A DNA stretch of 64,000 nt from Bacterioplanoides sp965219715 (GTDB lineage Bacteria; Pseudomonadota; Gammaproteobacteria; Pseudomonadales; Oceanobacteraceae): contig NZ_OZ244785.1 in the NCBI RefSeq assembly GCF_965219715.1, positions 1,612,001 to 1,676,000 on the forward strand, in the 5' to 3' direction. The notes below the pieces were generated by a model, which saw only the letters and a program-made list of their open reading frames with translations, was not told the origin of the DNA and did no database searches. A program made the translations under genes and the position numbers. The stretch's first letter is position 1. The number at the start of each line of letters is the position of its first letter. Of this stretch, positions 1 through 8,087 are shown in pieces.

Positions 1-499
1 CTGACGGTGGCGTAGTTACCGCTTGAACAGCTGGCGTTTCAGCGATAGCGGCTGCACGATCTTCACCGGTTTCAGAAGCCGTGTTTTTCAGAATATCGCC
101 AACCTGTTCGATGGCTTTATTGAGGCTGGAATCGTGACGACGTAATTGTTCGTGGTTCAGTTCCGGCTTGTCCTGCTGCATACCGTAATTGGATAACATC
201 TGACGGTGGATCACCTTCGCAAGCCCCGTGCCCTGTGAGCTGGAGAGCGATAGTGCGATCTGGTCGTCGTACATTTTCTGGTAGAAATCGGACTCAGACG
301 AGCTGAACAGCGAGTCTTCTTTAAAGACCTGGTTTGCCTGACGCATAGAAGACAACATCATATTCAGGAACATAGACTCAAACTGCTTCGCTACTTCCAT
401 AAGCGCCGCGTCTTTGTCTTCTTTTCCTAACTGTCGTATACCCTGCAATGCATTAATATCGGTATATACATTGGCAGCCTGATGTTGGCTTTGAATCAT
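1..499 (-). CDS. flgJ: Flagellar rod assembly protein FlgJ, rod-binding domain (3' end outside window)
   Basis: FlgJ helps assemble the flagellar rod in the periplasm; in most gammaproteobacteria a C-terminal muramidase domain opens the peptidoglycan. The 166 visible codons start at the ATG on position 499 and contain the rod-binding (Rod-binding/FlgJ N-terminal) signature around residues 36-105, with AKQFESMFLNMMLSSMR followed by a segment ending GLAKVIHRQM. The chain then enters a polar linker. Whether a glucosaminidase domain follows cannot be seen, because the gene runs off the left edge. It is cut off from the upstream flg genes by a terminator hairpin and has its own sigma-54 promoter (524-539), so it probably heads the next flagellar unit (typically flgJKL). 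Confidence 0.93.
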   Translation of the reverse strand, partial: MIQSQHQAANVYTDINALQGIRQLGKEDKDAALMEVAKQFESMFLNMMLSSMRQANQVFKEDSLFSSSESDFYQKMYDDQIALSLSSSQGTGLAKVIHRQMLSNYGMQQDKPELNHEQLRRHDSSLNKAIEQVGDILKNTASETGEDRAAAIAETPAVQAVTTPPS

Positions 500-523
500 A
501 ACAATCACCTCTGCACTGGTAAT

Positions 524-539
524 TGCAATTAGTTTGCCA
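524..539 (-). promoter_or_regulatory. Sigma-54 (RpoN) promoter of flgJ
   Basis: The minus strand reads TGGCAAACTAATTGCA. This fits the -24/-12 consensus TGGCACG-N4-TTGCW at the invariant GG and GC with exactly the required spacing. It lies 25 bases before the flgJ ATG, leaving a leader of roughly 10-15 bases. The terminator at 567-598 sits just upstream, so flgJ needs its own promoter. Sigma-54 control by an FlrC/FleR-type activator is typical for middle flagellar genes. Confidence 0.8.
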
Positions 540-566
540 GTTTATGAAATTAAGCGGAGTTGTAAT

Positions 567-598
567 AAAAAACCCCATAATGACAACATTATGGGGTT
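567..598 (-). terminator. Rho-independent terminator after the flgF-flgI unit
   Basis: Two perfect 12-base arms (AACCCCATAATG and its complement) flank a 4-base loop. On the minus strand they are followed by a T-rich tract (TTTTTTATTA). It ends transcription coming from flgF through the FliT-like gene, before flgJ. Confidence 0.85.
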
Positions 599-625
599 TA
601 GTGGGTAGTAATTGGCCGTTAAAAC

Positions 626-931
626 TCAGTGGTTACCGGCAATATTCTTGTATTGGGTTAATTTTTTCCGGCCATTCATATCCATTGCCAGCTCTTTTTG
701 TTCCTGCTCCAGCTGCTTCAACAACAACTGTTCCTGTTGCAGCATATCTTCAAGAAAAAGCTGCTGTTCATTGGTGATTTCAATTAGCTCGTTCATTTCG
801 GTGAACCATTCCTGCAGCACCGTATTACGCTCATCAATGCGCTCGCTGATACCTTCGCGCACCCCCTGGCGAACCAGCGCCTGAATTTCCAGCGACATGC
901 CTTTCAGACGAGCAAACATTTCATTATTCAT
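626..931 (-). CDS. Small FliT/FlgN-like flagellar coiled-coil protein between flgI and flgJ
   Basis: A 101-residue, highly charged and almost entirely helical protein, without signal peptide or membrane segment, so cytoplasmic. Its layout resembles the flagellar export chaperone FliT: an N-terminal helix, a segment ERNTVLQEWF, a Gln/Glu/Leu-rich second helix, and a C-terminal basic stretch with Tyr. The start codon overlaps the flgI stop as ATGA, so the two are translationally coupled. A terminator follows directly. FliT normally sits near fliD/fliS, so this position is unusual. The assignment rests on general layout rather than a diagnostic motif; it could also be an unrelated coiled-coil flagellar accessory protein. 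Confidence 0.6.
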   Translation of the reverse strand: MNNEMFARLKGMSLEIQALVRQGVREGISERIDERNTVLQEWFTEMNELIEITNEQQLFLEDMLQQEQLLLKQLEQEQKELAMDMNGRKKLTQYKNIAGNH

Positions 932-2019
932 ATTACAATTAACTCCGCTTTTAACGCACCGGCCTGTTTCATCGCTTCCAGAATCGCCATTAAATCACCC
1001 GGCGCCGCACCTACTTCATTAACCGCTTTAACAATGCTATCAAGTGATACACCCGGACCAAATTTAAACATCCGGCTATCACCGCCATCGTCAATATTAA
1101 TATTGGTTTGTGGCACTACTACGGTATCACCATCGGCAAGCGGATTTGGCTGTTCGACATTAAAATCTTCGGTAATGGTCACCACCAGATTACCATGAGT
1201 GACCGCCACCGGATCAATCATTACATTCTGGCCCATCACAATCGTACCAGTACGCGAATTAATAATAATTTTAGCGCGCTCTTTGCCAGTCTCAATTTCC
1301 AGATTTTCGATAACCGACAAATAACTGACTCGCTGAGTAGTGTCGCGTGGCGCACTGACCCGAACCGATGTCGCATCAATAGCCTCTGCCGTCCCCGGCC
1401 CCAACAGCTCATTAATTTTCTCGACCATGGCACGTGCTGTGGTGAAATCTGCCTGATCAAGATTAAAAATCAGACTGTCACCGCGGGCAAAGTTACTCGG
1501 TACCGCACGTTCAACCGTGGCACCGTTGGGAATACGGCCAACGCTGGGAACATTTACGGTAATTTTTGAGCCGTCATTGCCTTCTGCACCAAATCCGGCA
1601 ACCACCAGGTTGCCCTGGGCTACAGCATAAATATTTCCGTCAGCGCCTTTTAGCGGTGTAAAAATCAGTGAGCCGCCACGCAGACTTTTGGCATTTCCCA
1701 GCGACGAAACCGTGATATCCACCCGCTGCCCTGGCTTGGCAAACGCGGGTAACTCTGTGGTGACCGTTACGGCTGCAACGTTGCGTAATTTCGGATCAAC
1801 GCCCGGTGGCAAACTGATACCAAACTCGGTCATCATGTTACGGAATGTCTGAGTGGTAAATGGCGCTTTGTCGCCGGTACCATCGAGACCAACTACCAGG
1901 CCATAACCAATCAACTGGTTACTGCGCACACCGGAAATGGAAGTGATATCTTTAATACGTTCAGCGTGACCCAGACCGGCAGTGACACTCAATAAAATAA
2001 AAAACAGTACTTTAAACAT
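928..2019 (-). CDS. flgI: Flagellar P-ring protein FlgI
   Basis: FlgI forms the periplasmic P-ring around the rod. The sequence opens with a Sec signal peptide (FKVLFFILLSVTAGLGHA) and continues with the hallmark mature start ERIKDITSISGVRSNQLIGYG, then GLDGTGDK and the C-terminal LMAILEAMKQAGALKAELIVI block. I place the start at ATG 2019, preceded by AAGGAG seven bases upstream, rather than at an in-frame codon at 2046 inside flgH; this gives 363 residues, the normal family length. It lies 11 bases downstream of flgH and overlaps the following FliT-like gene by 4 bases. Confidence 0.97.
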   Translation of the reverse strand: MFKVLFFILLSVTAGLGHAERIKDITSISGVRSNQLIGYGLVVGLDGTGDKAPFTTQTFRNMMTEFGISLPPGVDPKLRNVAAVTVTTELPAFAKPGQRVDITVSSLGNAKSLRGGSLIFTPLKGADGNIYAVAQGNLVVAGFGAEGNDGSKITVNVPSVGRIPNGATVERAVPSNFARGDSLIFNLDQADFTTARAMVEKINELLGPGTAEAIDATSVRVSAPRDTTQRVSYLSVIENLEIETGKERAKIIINSRTGTIVMGQNVMIDPVAVTHGNLVVTITEDFNVEQPNPLADGDTVVVPQTNINIDDGGDSRMFKFGPGVSLDSIVKAVNEVGAAPGDLMAILEAMKQAGALKAELIVI

Positions 2020-2030
2020 CCGCGTACTCC

Positions 2031-2708
2031 TTAAAATGGCCACCATGGTGAGTTAAAAATCCGATCAGCCCAACCCTGCTTGGTTGCATTATTCAGCGAA
2101 CCGCGACCACCAAATGAGATCCTCGCATCAGCCACTTTACTCGAAACTACGGTATTATCCGGGGTAATATCCTGCGGCCGGATCATTCCGGTAATACGGA
2201 TATATTCGTCACCTTCACTGATGGTCAGCCATTTTTCACCACGAATTTTCAGGATGCCATTAGGTAAAATATCGGCGACAGAGACACTGATCTGACCGGT
2301 TAAACTGTTGGAACGATCGGCTTCACCTTTACCGGTAAATTTCCGCTCATTTTTCAGATCAACACCCAGGTCCATGTTGCGGAAGCCAGGCACCGTACCT
2401 AATAAATTACCGGCGTTCGCTTTGTTTTCTGACGATTTATCCGCTTTCGTTTCGGCAGACTTTTGCGAACGATAACGCTCGTCAAAAATTACGGTAATAA
2501 TATCGCCAATACGACGCGCCTGCTGATCAGTAAAAAAGCCACTCGAGTACCCGACATTAAACAGTGAACCACTGACACTCGGTGGTGGTTGCAGGCTTTG
2601 TGCAGATACCGGAGCAAAGTCCGGATCATCCGGGTAAATGTCTTTTTCCAGCGGTACACTGGTACAACCAACAAATAAAATACTGAGAGCAATTAATAAA
2701 TAACGCAT
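2031..2708 (-). CDS. flgH: Flagellar L-ring lipoprotein FlgH
   Basis: FlgH builds the L-ring in the outer membrane. The signal peptide RYLLIALSILFVGC ends in a lipobox cysteine, as expected for this lipoprotein. The family core GDIITVIFDERYRSQKSA and the segment LTISEGDEYIRITGMIRPQDI are present, and the protein ends with an aromatic residue (PWWPF) suited to outer-membrane insertion. The start at ATG 2708 is chosen because GAGG precedes it and it gives a clean signal peptide (225 residues); an in-frame codon 24 bases upstream would add a non-signal tail. It sits between flgG and flgI in a single minus-strand operon. Confidence 0.97.
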   Translation of the reverse strand: MRYLLIALSILFVGCTSVPLEKDIYPDDPDFAPVSAQSLQPPPSVSGSLFNVGYSSGFFTDQQARRIGDIITVIFDERYRSQKSAETKADKSSENKANAGNLLGTVPGFRNMDLGVDLKNERKFTGKGEADRSNSLTGQISVSVADILPNGILKIRGEKWLTISEGDEYIRITGMIRPQDITPDNTVVSSKVADARISFGGRGSLNNATKQGWADRIFNSPWWPF

Positions 2709-2734
2709 AACAACCTCGCCATTAAAACTCAACG

Positions 2735-3520
2735 CTATACGTTCTGAGTCAGGAACTGCAGCATACCGTCCGCAGCCGAAACAACTTTTGAGTTCATTTC
2801 GTAAGAGCGCTGTACGGTAATCATTTTTACCAGCTCTTCCACCACTTCAACGTTGGATTTTTCTAATGCACCCTGCTCAATATTGCCAAACCCGGCTTCA
2901 TTCGGAACACCAGCCTGAGGGGCACCGCTGGACGCCGTTTCACGGAATAAATTACCACCAGCAGCTTCCAGGCCTGCGGGGTTAATAAAATCAACCGTTT
3001 CAATCTGACCCAACTGCTGCGGCGCCGGATCTCCGTTAACAGTAATCTGAACAATGCCATCTTTACTGACGGTTAATTTATTCGCCTGTTCCGGCACAGT
3101 AATCTGCGGCTCAAGTGGATAACCGTTAACGTTAACCACCACACCTTCATTATTAATATGGAAAGTACCGTCACGGGTGTAAGCCAGGTTGCCGTCCGGC
3201 AAGGTAATCTGGAAAAAACCACGACCGTTCACCGCCAGGTCTAATGGCTGGTCGGTTAACTCAAGAGAGCCTGTGGTAAAAATCTTTTGTGTACCGGCGG
3301 TACGAACACCCGTACCCAGTTGCAAACCGGAAGGCAGACGGCTGTCTGCGGACGAGTTAGCACCTGGCTGGCGCTGGATCTGATAAAGCAGATCTTCAAA
3401 TACCGGACGGTCTTTTTTAAAGCCGGTCGTGGCAACGTTCGCCAGGTTATTCGATACCGTCGACAGTGCCAGATCCTGAGCTTCTAAGCCGGTTTTACTT
3501 ACCCAAAGTGCTGGTAGCAT
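2735..3520 (-). CDS. flgG: Flagellar distal rod protein FlgG
   Basis: FlgG polymerises into the distal rod. It starts MLPALWVSKTGLEAQD and contains the axial-protein motif VSNNLANVATTGFKKD, a central GRGFFQ segment, and the C-terminal D0 helix with VVEELVKMITVQRSYEMNSK. ATG 3520, preceded by GAGG, gives 261 residues, close to the usual FlgG length. An upstream in-frame start at 3589 would overlap flgF by 44 bases and add a non-homologous extension, so it was rejected. Confidence 0.97.
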   Translation of the reverse strand: MLPALWVSKTGLEAQDLALSTVSNNLANVATTGFKKDRPVFEDLLYQIQRQPGANSSADSRLPSGLQLGTGVRTAGTQKIFTTGSLELTDQPLDLAVNGRGFFQITLPDGNLAYTRDGTFHINNEGVVVNVNGYPLEPQITVPEQANKLTVSKDGIVQITVNGDPAPQQLGQIETVDFINPAGLEAAGGNLFRETASSGAPQAGVPNEAGFGNIEQGALEKSNVEVVEELVKMITVQRSYEMNSKVVSAADGMLQFLTQNV

Positions 3521-3545
3521 AATCTTATCCTCAAGCTTCTGGCGA

Positions 3546-4292
3546 TTATTGCGCCGATAAAATTTGTGTGGTGGCAGACGAGTTTTCATCCGCTTTTTTC
3601 ATCAGTTTGACTTGCATTTCGTATTGGCGATTTAACGCAATCAGATCGGTGAGTTCTTTCACCGCATTCACGTTACTGCCTTCGATAAAGCCATTTACTA
3701 ATGTGATATTCGGGTCGGCCGGAGCTTGCGTGGTGGCCGGATCACGGAAACGGAATAAACCGTCTTCGCCTTTTTCCAATAATTGTGGATCCGGATTAAC
3801 CAGCTTCAGCTGCACCGGCTCTGCAACCGCTGCCGGGGTTTCCCCCAGAGGCTGGACCGACACAATCCCGGCACGGCTGATTTCAATTTTTTCGTATTCC
3901 GGCAACACCACCGGGCCGCCATCACCAATCATTTGCAGGCCATTGCCATTTATCAGACGACCAGCCGGGTCAACGCTCATATCGCCAGCACGGGTGTAAG
4001 CCTCCTGGCCATCCGGACCAACAACAGCAAACCAGCCGCCACCTTCGATGGTGACATCCATACGACGACCGGTTTCAACGAGCGGTCCCTGGCGGAAATC
4101 ACTCGCCGGACGTTCGGTCATGGCATAGGCGCGGGTTGGAAAGTGTTCACCGAATACGCCCATCGCACGGCTCTGGGTGTAATCAGAGCGGAAACCCGTA
4201 GTGTTTACGTTGGCGAGGTTATTCGCATGCGCACTCTGGCCCAGCGTGTTTTGCTTGGCACCAGACATTGCAATGTAGAGAGCACGATCCAT
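3546..4292 (-). CDS. flgF: Flagellar proximal rod protein FlgF
   Basis: FlgF forms part of the proximal rod. It begins MDRALYIAMSGAKQN and carries the axial motif HANNLANVNTTGFRSD, the GGGWFAV turn, and a C-terminal heptad helix NAVKELTDLIALNRQYEMQ. Length (248 residues) is typical. It is the first gene of a transcription unit: a strong terminator closes flgE upstream, and a near-perfect sigma-54 promoter sits 36 bases before its start. Confidence 0.97.
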   Translation of the reverse strand: MDRALYIAMSGAKQNTLGQSAHANNLANVNTTGFRSDYTQSRAMGVFGEHFPTRAYAMTERPASDFRQGPLVETGRRMDVTIEGGGWFAVVGPDGQEAYTRAGDMSVDPAGRLINGNGLQMIGDGGPVVLPEYEKIEISRAGIVSVQPLGETPAAVAEPVQLKLVNPDPQLLEKGEDGLFRFRDPATTQAPADPNITLVNGFIEGSNVNAVKELTDLIALNRQYEMQVKLMKKADENSSATTQILSAQ

Positions 4293-4327
4293 AACGACCT
4301 CGGAAAAATAATACTTATTCGGGTTAC

Positions 4328-4343
4328 TGCAGGTGTCGTGCCA
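4328..4343 (-). promoter_or_regulatory. Sigma-54 (RpoN) promoter of flgF
   Basis: The minus strand reads TGGCACGACACCTGCA, matching the RpoN consensus TGGCACG-N4-TTGCW at every specified position except one T. The GG and GC pairs are correctly spaced. The predicted start of transcription lies about 20-25 bases before the flgF ATG. Confidence 0.88.
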
Positions 4344-4349
4344 AAGAGA

Positions 4350-4376
4350 TTAAGTTGTTTAAATTCAACAACTTAA
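4350..4376. repeat. AT-rich inverted repeat upstream of the flgF promoter
   Basis: Ten-base perfect arms (TTAAGTTGTT and complement) are separated by 7 bases, directly upstream of the flgF -24 element. It lacks a following T-tract on either strand and is too AT-rich for a good terminator. It could be an operator or a DNA-bending site for the enhancer-bound activator; function unknown. Confidence 0.5.
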
Positions 4377-4400
4377 AGCAATAAAAAGGAATTTTGACGG

Positions 4401-4446
4401 AAAAAGCGGCAAGCATTCCGTCAAGATAACGGAAGAGGCTTGCCGC
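4401..4446 (-). terminator. Rho-independent terminator after flgE
   Basis: On the minus strand, GCGGCAAGC pairs with GCTTGCCGC, with a nested TTCCGT/ACGGAA stem inside, followed by five T. It lies 12 bases after the flgE stop. The two arms also contain GCGGCAAG, the same motif that is repeated upstream of the flgB promoter (see 9845-9890). Confidence 0.88.
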
Positions 4447-4457
4447 CAGAGGAAGAA

Positions 4458-7400
4458 TCAGATCTGCAGGATGGTTTGGGTGACCTGATCTACCGTTTCG
4501 ATGGTTTTGGCGCTGGCCTGGAAATTTCGCTGGGCAACAATCAAACCCACCAGCTGCTCTGACAACTCAACGTTAGAGTCTTCCAGCGCCGAGGATTTGA
4601 TTTGTCCGAACGATGCCGTTTTTGGCGAGCCTACTGTTGCCACACCTGATTCTGCCGATTCTGCCCAACCGGTATCACCCAGTGGTGTCAGACCTTCCGG
4701 ATTACGGAAGTTGGCCAATGCCACCTGACCCAGCGTCTGCGCCTGACCGTTAGTGAATCGGGCAAAGATCAGACCCTCTTTATCAATCTCCAGACCCGTC
4801 AATCGACCGGTGGTGTAACCATTCTGCGATACCTGATTCACCGCAAACGGGCTACCAAACTGGGTTGAGCCATCCAGCTTAATTTCAAAGTTTGAGTTGG
4901 TTGGCGGATCGTTCAGCGGTAAACCACCCTCCAGCACGTTTTGAGATTTCACGGCACCCGTGGCATTACCATCGGCATCTTTCGGATCCCAGTTGGTAAC
5001 ATACAACTTGCCGGTTGCCGTCACATCCAGCGTACCATCCGGGCTGAAGAACAGCTCTTTACGGTAGCGGGTTGGTTCCAGGTTTTCCGGGAACGGCTTA
5101 GTCGGATCCGGATCACCAATTTCATTGCCGTCGATCAGTACATACATGGCCCAAACGGTTTTGTCGTCGGCACGATTCGGATCGATTGGCTCTTTAACAA
5201 AGAACTGGGTCATCACGTGGGAATTACCCAGGCTGTCGTAAATCGTGGTTGAGGTTGCGTGGTTGTACGTACCCTGATCTTTCGGATCGAACTGATTCAG
5301 TGTTACCGAAGTGAATTCACTATCAGCCAGCGCACCAAAGATACCAGATACTGCAGGTTCCGGATCTTGCAGCAGATAGCCTTCATTCAGTGTGAACTTA
5401 ACTTCACCACCCACCGCTGCCGCTTTCGGTCCGGTAGCACTGCCACCTAACACCACAGGGCCAGTGTTCGATTTACCCTGCACCACCAGCGAGTCAGTTG
5501 CGACCGGGCTGACGATTTCAATTTTCACATCACGACCGATTTCATTGGTAATCACCATATCACCGGCTGGATTAATTTCCGCCTTGAAGCCCGGCAAAGT
5601 CGTACCACGGAAGGTACCAATTTCCTTCGCCATGTCTGCCAGCGATGTGGCATCCAGCAGCTGACCATTGACCTTAATCTTCATATTACCGGCCGGGCTG
5701 TTAAAGCCATTCTGCGGCACGGTCACAACGGTCTCAGCACTTGCGGTTACACCCGGCTGCTTATTGAAGATGGAAACAATGGCATTCGCTTCGCTGTTTT
5801 CCGGAATAACAATTTCAGTCTTGTTTCCTTTAGGGTCTTGCAGCGTTACTTTTTGTTCTGGGTATTCGTTGGTTACCCCTTCAATACCGGTAGTCAGTAA
5901 CGACGTGTCATCCAGGTCAGCCTGTAATAAACCAAACATCTGACCTTCAGTAATATCTTCACCAGAAGCCGTAATATCGGAGATTTTGATAATGGACGCT
6001 TCGCCATCTTTCACTGCCAGGAAACGCAGCTTAAATTGTGGCGGTGTTACTTTTGGCTCAATTTCCACCGCTTCAGCACGCACACCAATGTAATCATCGG
6101 AATTCTGGCTGTTTAGCTGGCGGTTAATGCTTGCCGCTAATTGCTGTACCGAACGGTATTCTTCGTCCAGTTTAATTAACACCGAGCCACTGCGCTTATC
6201 ATTGTCTGGCGCTGGCACGGTCAGGTTAATACGGAAACTGTTTTCACGATCGACCGTATCCTGACCGGCAACAGTGAACATGCTGTTAAAGCCTAATGCG
6301 TTAACAGCCTGGGGCTCAGCCGCCGTAGCCGTGATGGCGATACCTTCACCACCACCAATTTTGCTGTTGGTGAAAACGATCTGACCACCCACAGCGGATA
6401 CTTTTACTTTGTCGGCAAGGCCGGTGCCGCCAATATAAGTATCCACCTGATTCTGAATCGCTGCTGCAAGGTCATCCAACGTGGCGTAATTTGCCGGTGG
6501 AATCACGATGGTAAAAGGACCTGCCGCTCCACCGGTGGTGCTGGTTACTGCCAGCTGGAATTCGTTATTGGCCTGAACCGGTTCAGTACCAGAGTTGAAA
6601 AAGTTACTGCTCAGGAAACCAAGATTACCCAGATTTAAACCATTCGATAACGCAGCGTTATCAGCAATACGAACGAAGTCACCCGGAGCTGCTGGTGCCT
6701 TCACCTGGAACTCGATTCGACCTGCATTATCAACCGCCTGCACCCGGGCATTAGCAACACCACCAGCGGCGGCATTGATCTGGGTATTAATCTGCGCCAC
6801 AACATCGGCAATCGGAACCGCGGCAAAGCCACCAGCCGGCGCTGCGCCACTCCAGGTTGCCTGACCCAGACGAACGGTACGAGAAGCACCACCTTCAGTA
6901 GCAACCGAGAAGGTTAAGTTATTCGGTGCCGACAGGTTCAGTGCCGCATAGTTATTGTTTGCCGTTAACTGGGCAAAGGAACCGGCATTGCTGGTAACAA
7001 TATTCAGCGGTGGTGTTGAGGTGGTTCGGGTTGTGGTTGAAGTACCCGGTACACTGCGGAAATCCGCTACGGTTGGCGTGCTACCAATAAACAGTTTGGA
7101 ACCCGGGCTGCCCGCAGTTACCACACCACTGGCACCAAAACGTGCATCCCAGGCCGCTTTATTCGTCACGGTAAAACCAGCACCGGTGGTACCTGCATAA
7201 CCGGTACGTTCAATCGCTAACTGGCCACCCGGAGTTACTTGTGTGGCGCGCAGTTCCTGGGTGCCAAATGCAGCATCCAGTGCACGTTGTACGTCATTCA
7301 GAATTGCCTGAGGGGTTGCACCGGCACCAATACCGGTAAGTGATACCGTTTGTGGGCCAGCGCCGTCACCAATATCAATGGTGATGTTGGCAGCGGTGTA

Positions 7401-8069
7401 GTTACCAATGGTGGCTAAGTCGGTACCAAACTGGATACGTGACGGTGTGCCGCCGGTGGTTGGCTGATCTTTACTGGCCAGAATGGTGGCCGTTGATTCC
7501 GGAATACCCACGTCAGCGGCGCCAATTGCCAGACCCGCTGTAGAAATGGTTTTACCCTGCTCCTGCAGTACCTTGGCACCGGCATTCACGTTAACAATTG
7601 CTGCAACCAGACTGGTCAGACGTGGTGGCTGGTTGGCGATTTCAATCTGAATATCACCTAACACACCGTTTACCACACCGTTGGCATTAGCATCGTAGCC
7701 CTGCAGGCGAGCACCGTTATTCGCCACCACATAACCGTCTTTATCCAGTGCGTAAGCGCCGGAACGTGTGTAAGAAACAGCACCACGGTCATTTACGATA
7801 AAGAAACCATTACCATCAATGGCCATATCCAGCGCTTTACCGGTACCGGTGATATTACCCTGGCTGAATTTCTGACGAACGTTGTCCACCAGCACACCAC
7901 TGCCCACCGGTTTTACCCCGGTACCCAGCAAGGTGGTGGTGTAGACATCGCCAAACTCCGCACGGGATTCTTTAAAACCCGTGGTACTGGCGTTTGCTAC
8001 GTTATTACCGCGTACTTCCAGATCCGTAGAGGCGGCGCGAATTCCACTTAAACCAATATTAAATGCCAT
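4458..8069 (-). CDS. flgE: Giant flagellar hook protein FlgE with large repeat-bearing insertion
   Basis: FlgE subunits form the flagellar hook. The first about 165 residues (MAFNIGLSGIRAASTDLEV, GNNVANASTTGFKES, GNGFFIV) and the last about 280 (from FDPKDQGTYNHATSTTIYD to LVGLIVAQRNFQASAK) are standard. At 1203 residues the protein is about three times the length of E. coli FlgE (about 400). The extra roughly 750 residues lie between the conserved halves and contain several degenerate units of about 80-115 residues with a pattern like flagellin-IN motifs: a short strand, a helix with LA..IN or similar, then V.A and G.L/I.(I/F)TN. Two such units centre near ATLDDLAAAIQNQVDTYIGG and RSVQQLAASINRQLNSQ. 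The frame is open throughout, so this is a real extension and not a fusion artefact. Confidence 0.95.
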   Translation of the reverse strand: MAFNIGLSGIRAASTDLEVRGNNVANASTTGFKESRAEFGDVYTTTLLGTGVKPVGSGVLVDNVRQKFSQGNITGTGKALDMAIDGNGFFIVNDRGAVSYTRSGAYALDKDGYVVANNGARLQGYDANANGVVNGVLGDIQIEIANQPPRLTSLVAAIVNVNAGAKVLQEQGKTISTAGLAIGAADVGIPESTATILASKDQPTTGGTPSRIQFGTDLATIGNYTAANITIDIGDGAGPQTVSLTGIGAGATPQAILNDVQRALDAAFGTQELRATQVTPGGQLAIERTGYAGTTGAGFTVTNKAAWDARFGASGVVTAGSPGSKLFIGSTPTVADFRSVPGTSTTTRTTSTPPLNIVTSNAGSFAQLTANNNYAALNLSAPNNLTFSVATEGGASRTVRLGQATWSGAAPAGGFAAVPIADVVAQINTQINAAAGGVANARVQAVDNAGRIEFQVKAPAAPGDFVRIADNAALSNGLNLGNLGFLSSNFFNSGTEPVQANNEFQLAVTSTTGGAAGPFTIVIPPANYATLDDLAAAIQNQVDTYIGGTGLADKVKVSAVGGQIVFTNSKIGGGEGIAITATAAEPQAVNALGFNSMFTVAGQDTVDRENSFRINLTVPAPDNDKRSGSVLIKLDEEYRSVQQLAASINRQLNSQNSDDYIGVRAEAVEIEPKVTPPQFKLRFLAVKDGEASIIKISDITASGEDITEGQMFGLLQADLDDTSLLTTGIEGVTNEYPEQKVTLQDPKGNKTEIVIPENSEANAIVSIFNKQPGVTASAETVVTVPQNGFNSPAGNMKIKVNGQLLDATSLADMAKEIGTFRGTTLPGFKAEINPAGDMVITNEIGRDVKIEIVSPVATDSLVVQGKSNTGPVVLGGSATGPKAAAVGGEVKFTLNEGYLLQDPEPAVSGIFGALADSEFTSVTLNQFDPKDQGTYNHATSTTIYDSLGNSHVMTQFFVKEPIDPNRADDKTVWAMYVLIDGNEIGDPDPTKPFPENLEPTRYRKELFFSPDGTLDVTATGKLYVTNWDPKDADGNATGAVKSQNVLEGGLPLNDPPTNSNFEIKLDGSTQFGSPFAVNQVSQNGYTTGRLTGLEIDKEGLIFARFTNGQAQTLGQVALANFRNPEGLTPLGDTGWAESAESGVATVGSPKTASFGQIKSSALEDSNVELSEQLVGLIVAQRNFQASAKTIETVDQVTQTILQI

Positions 8070-8087
8070 ATTTGTTCTCCCGCCTGA

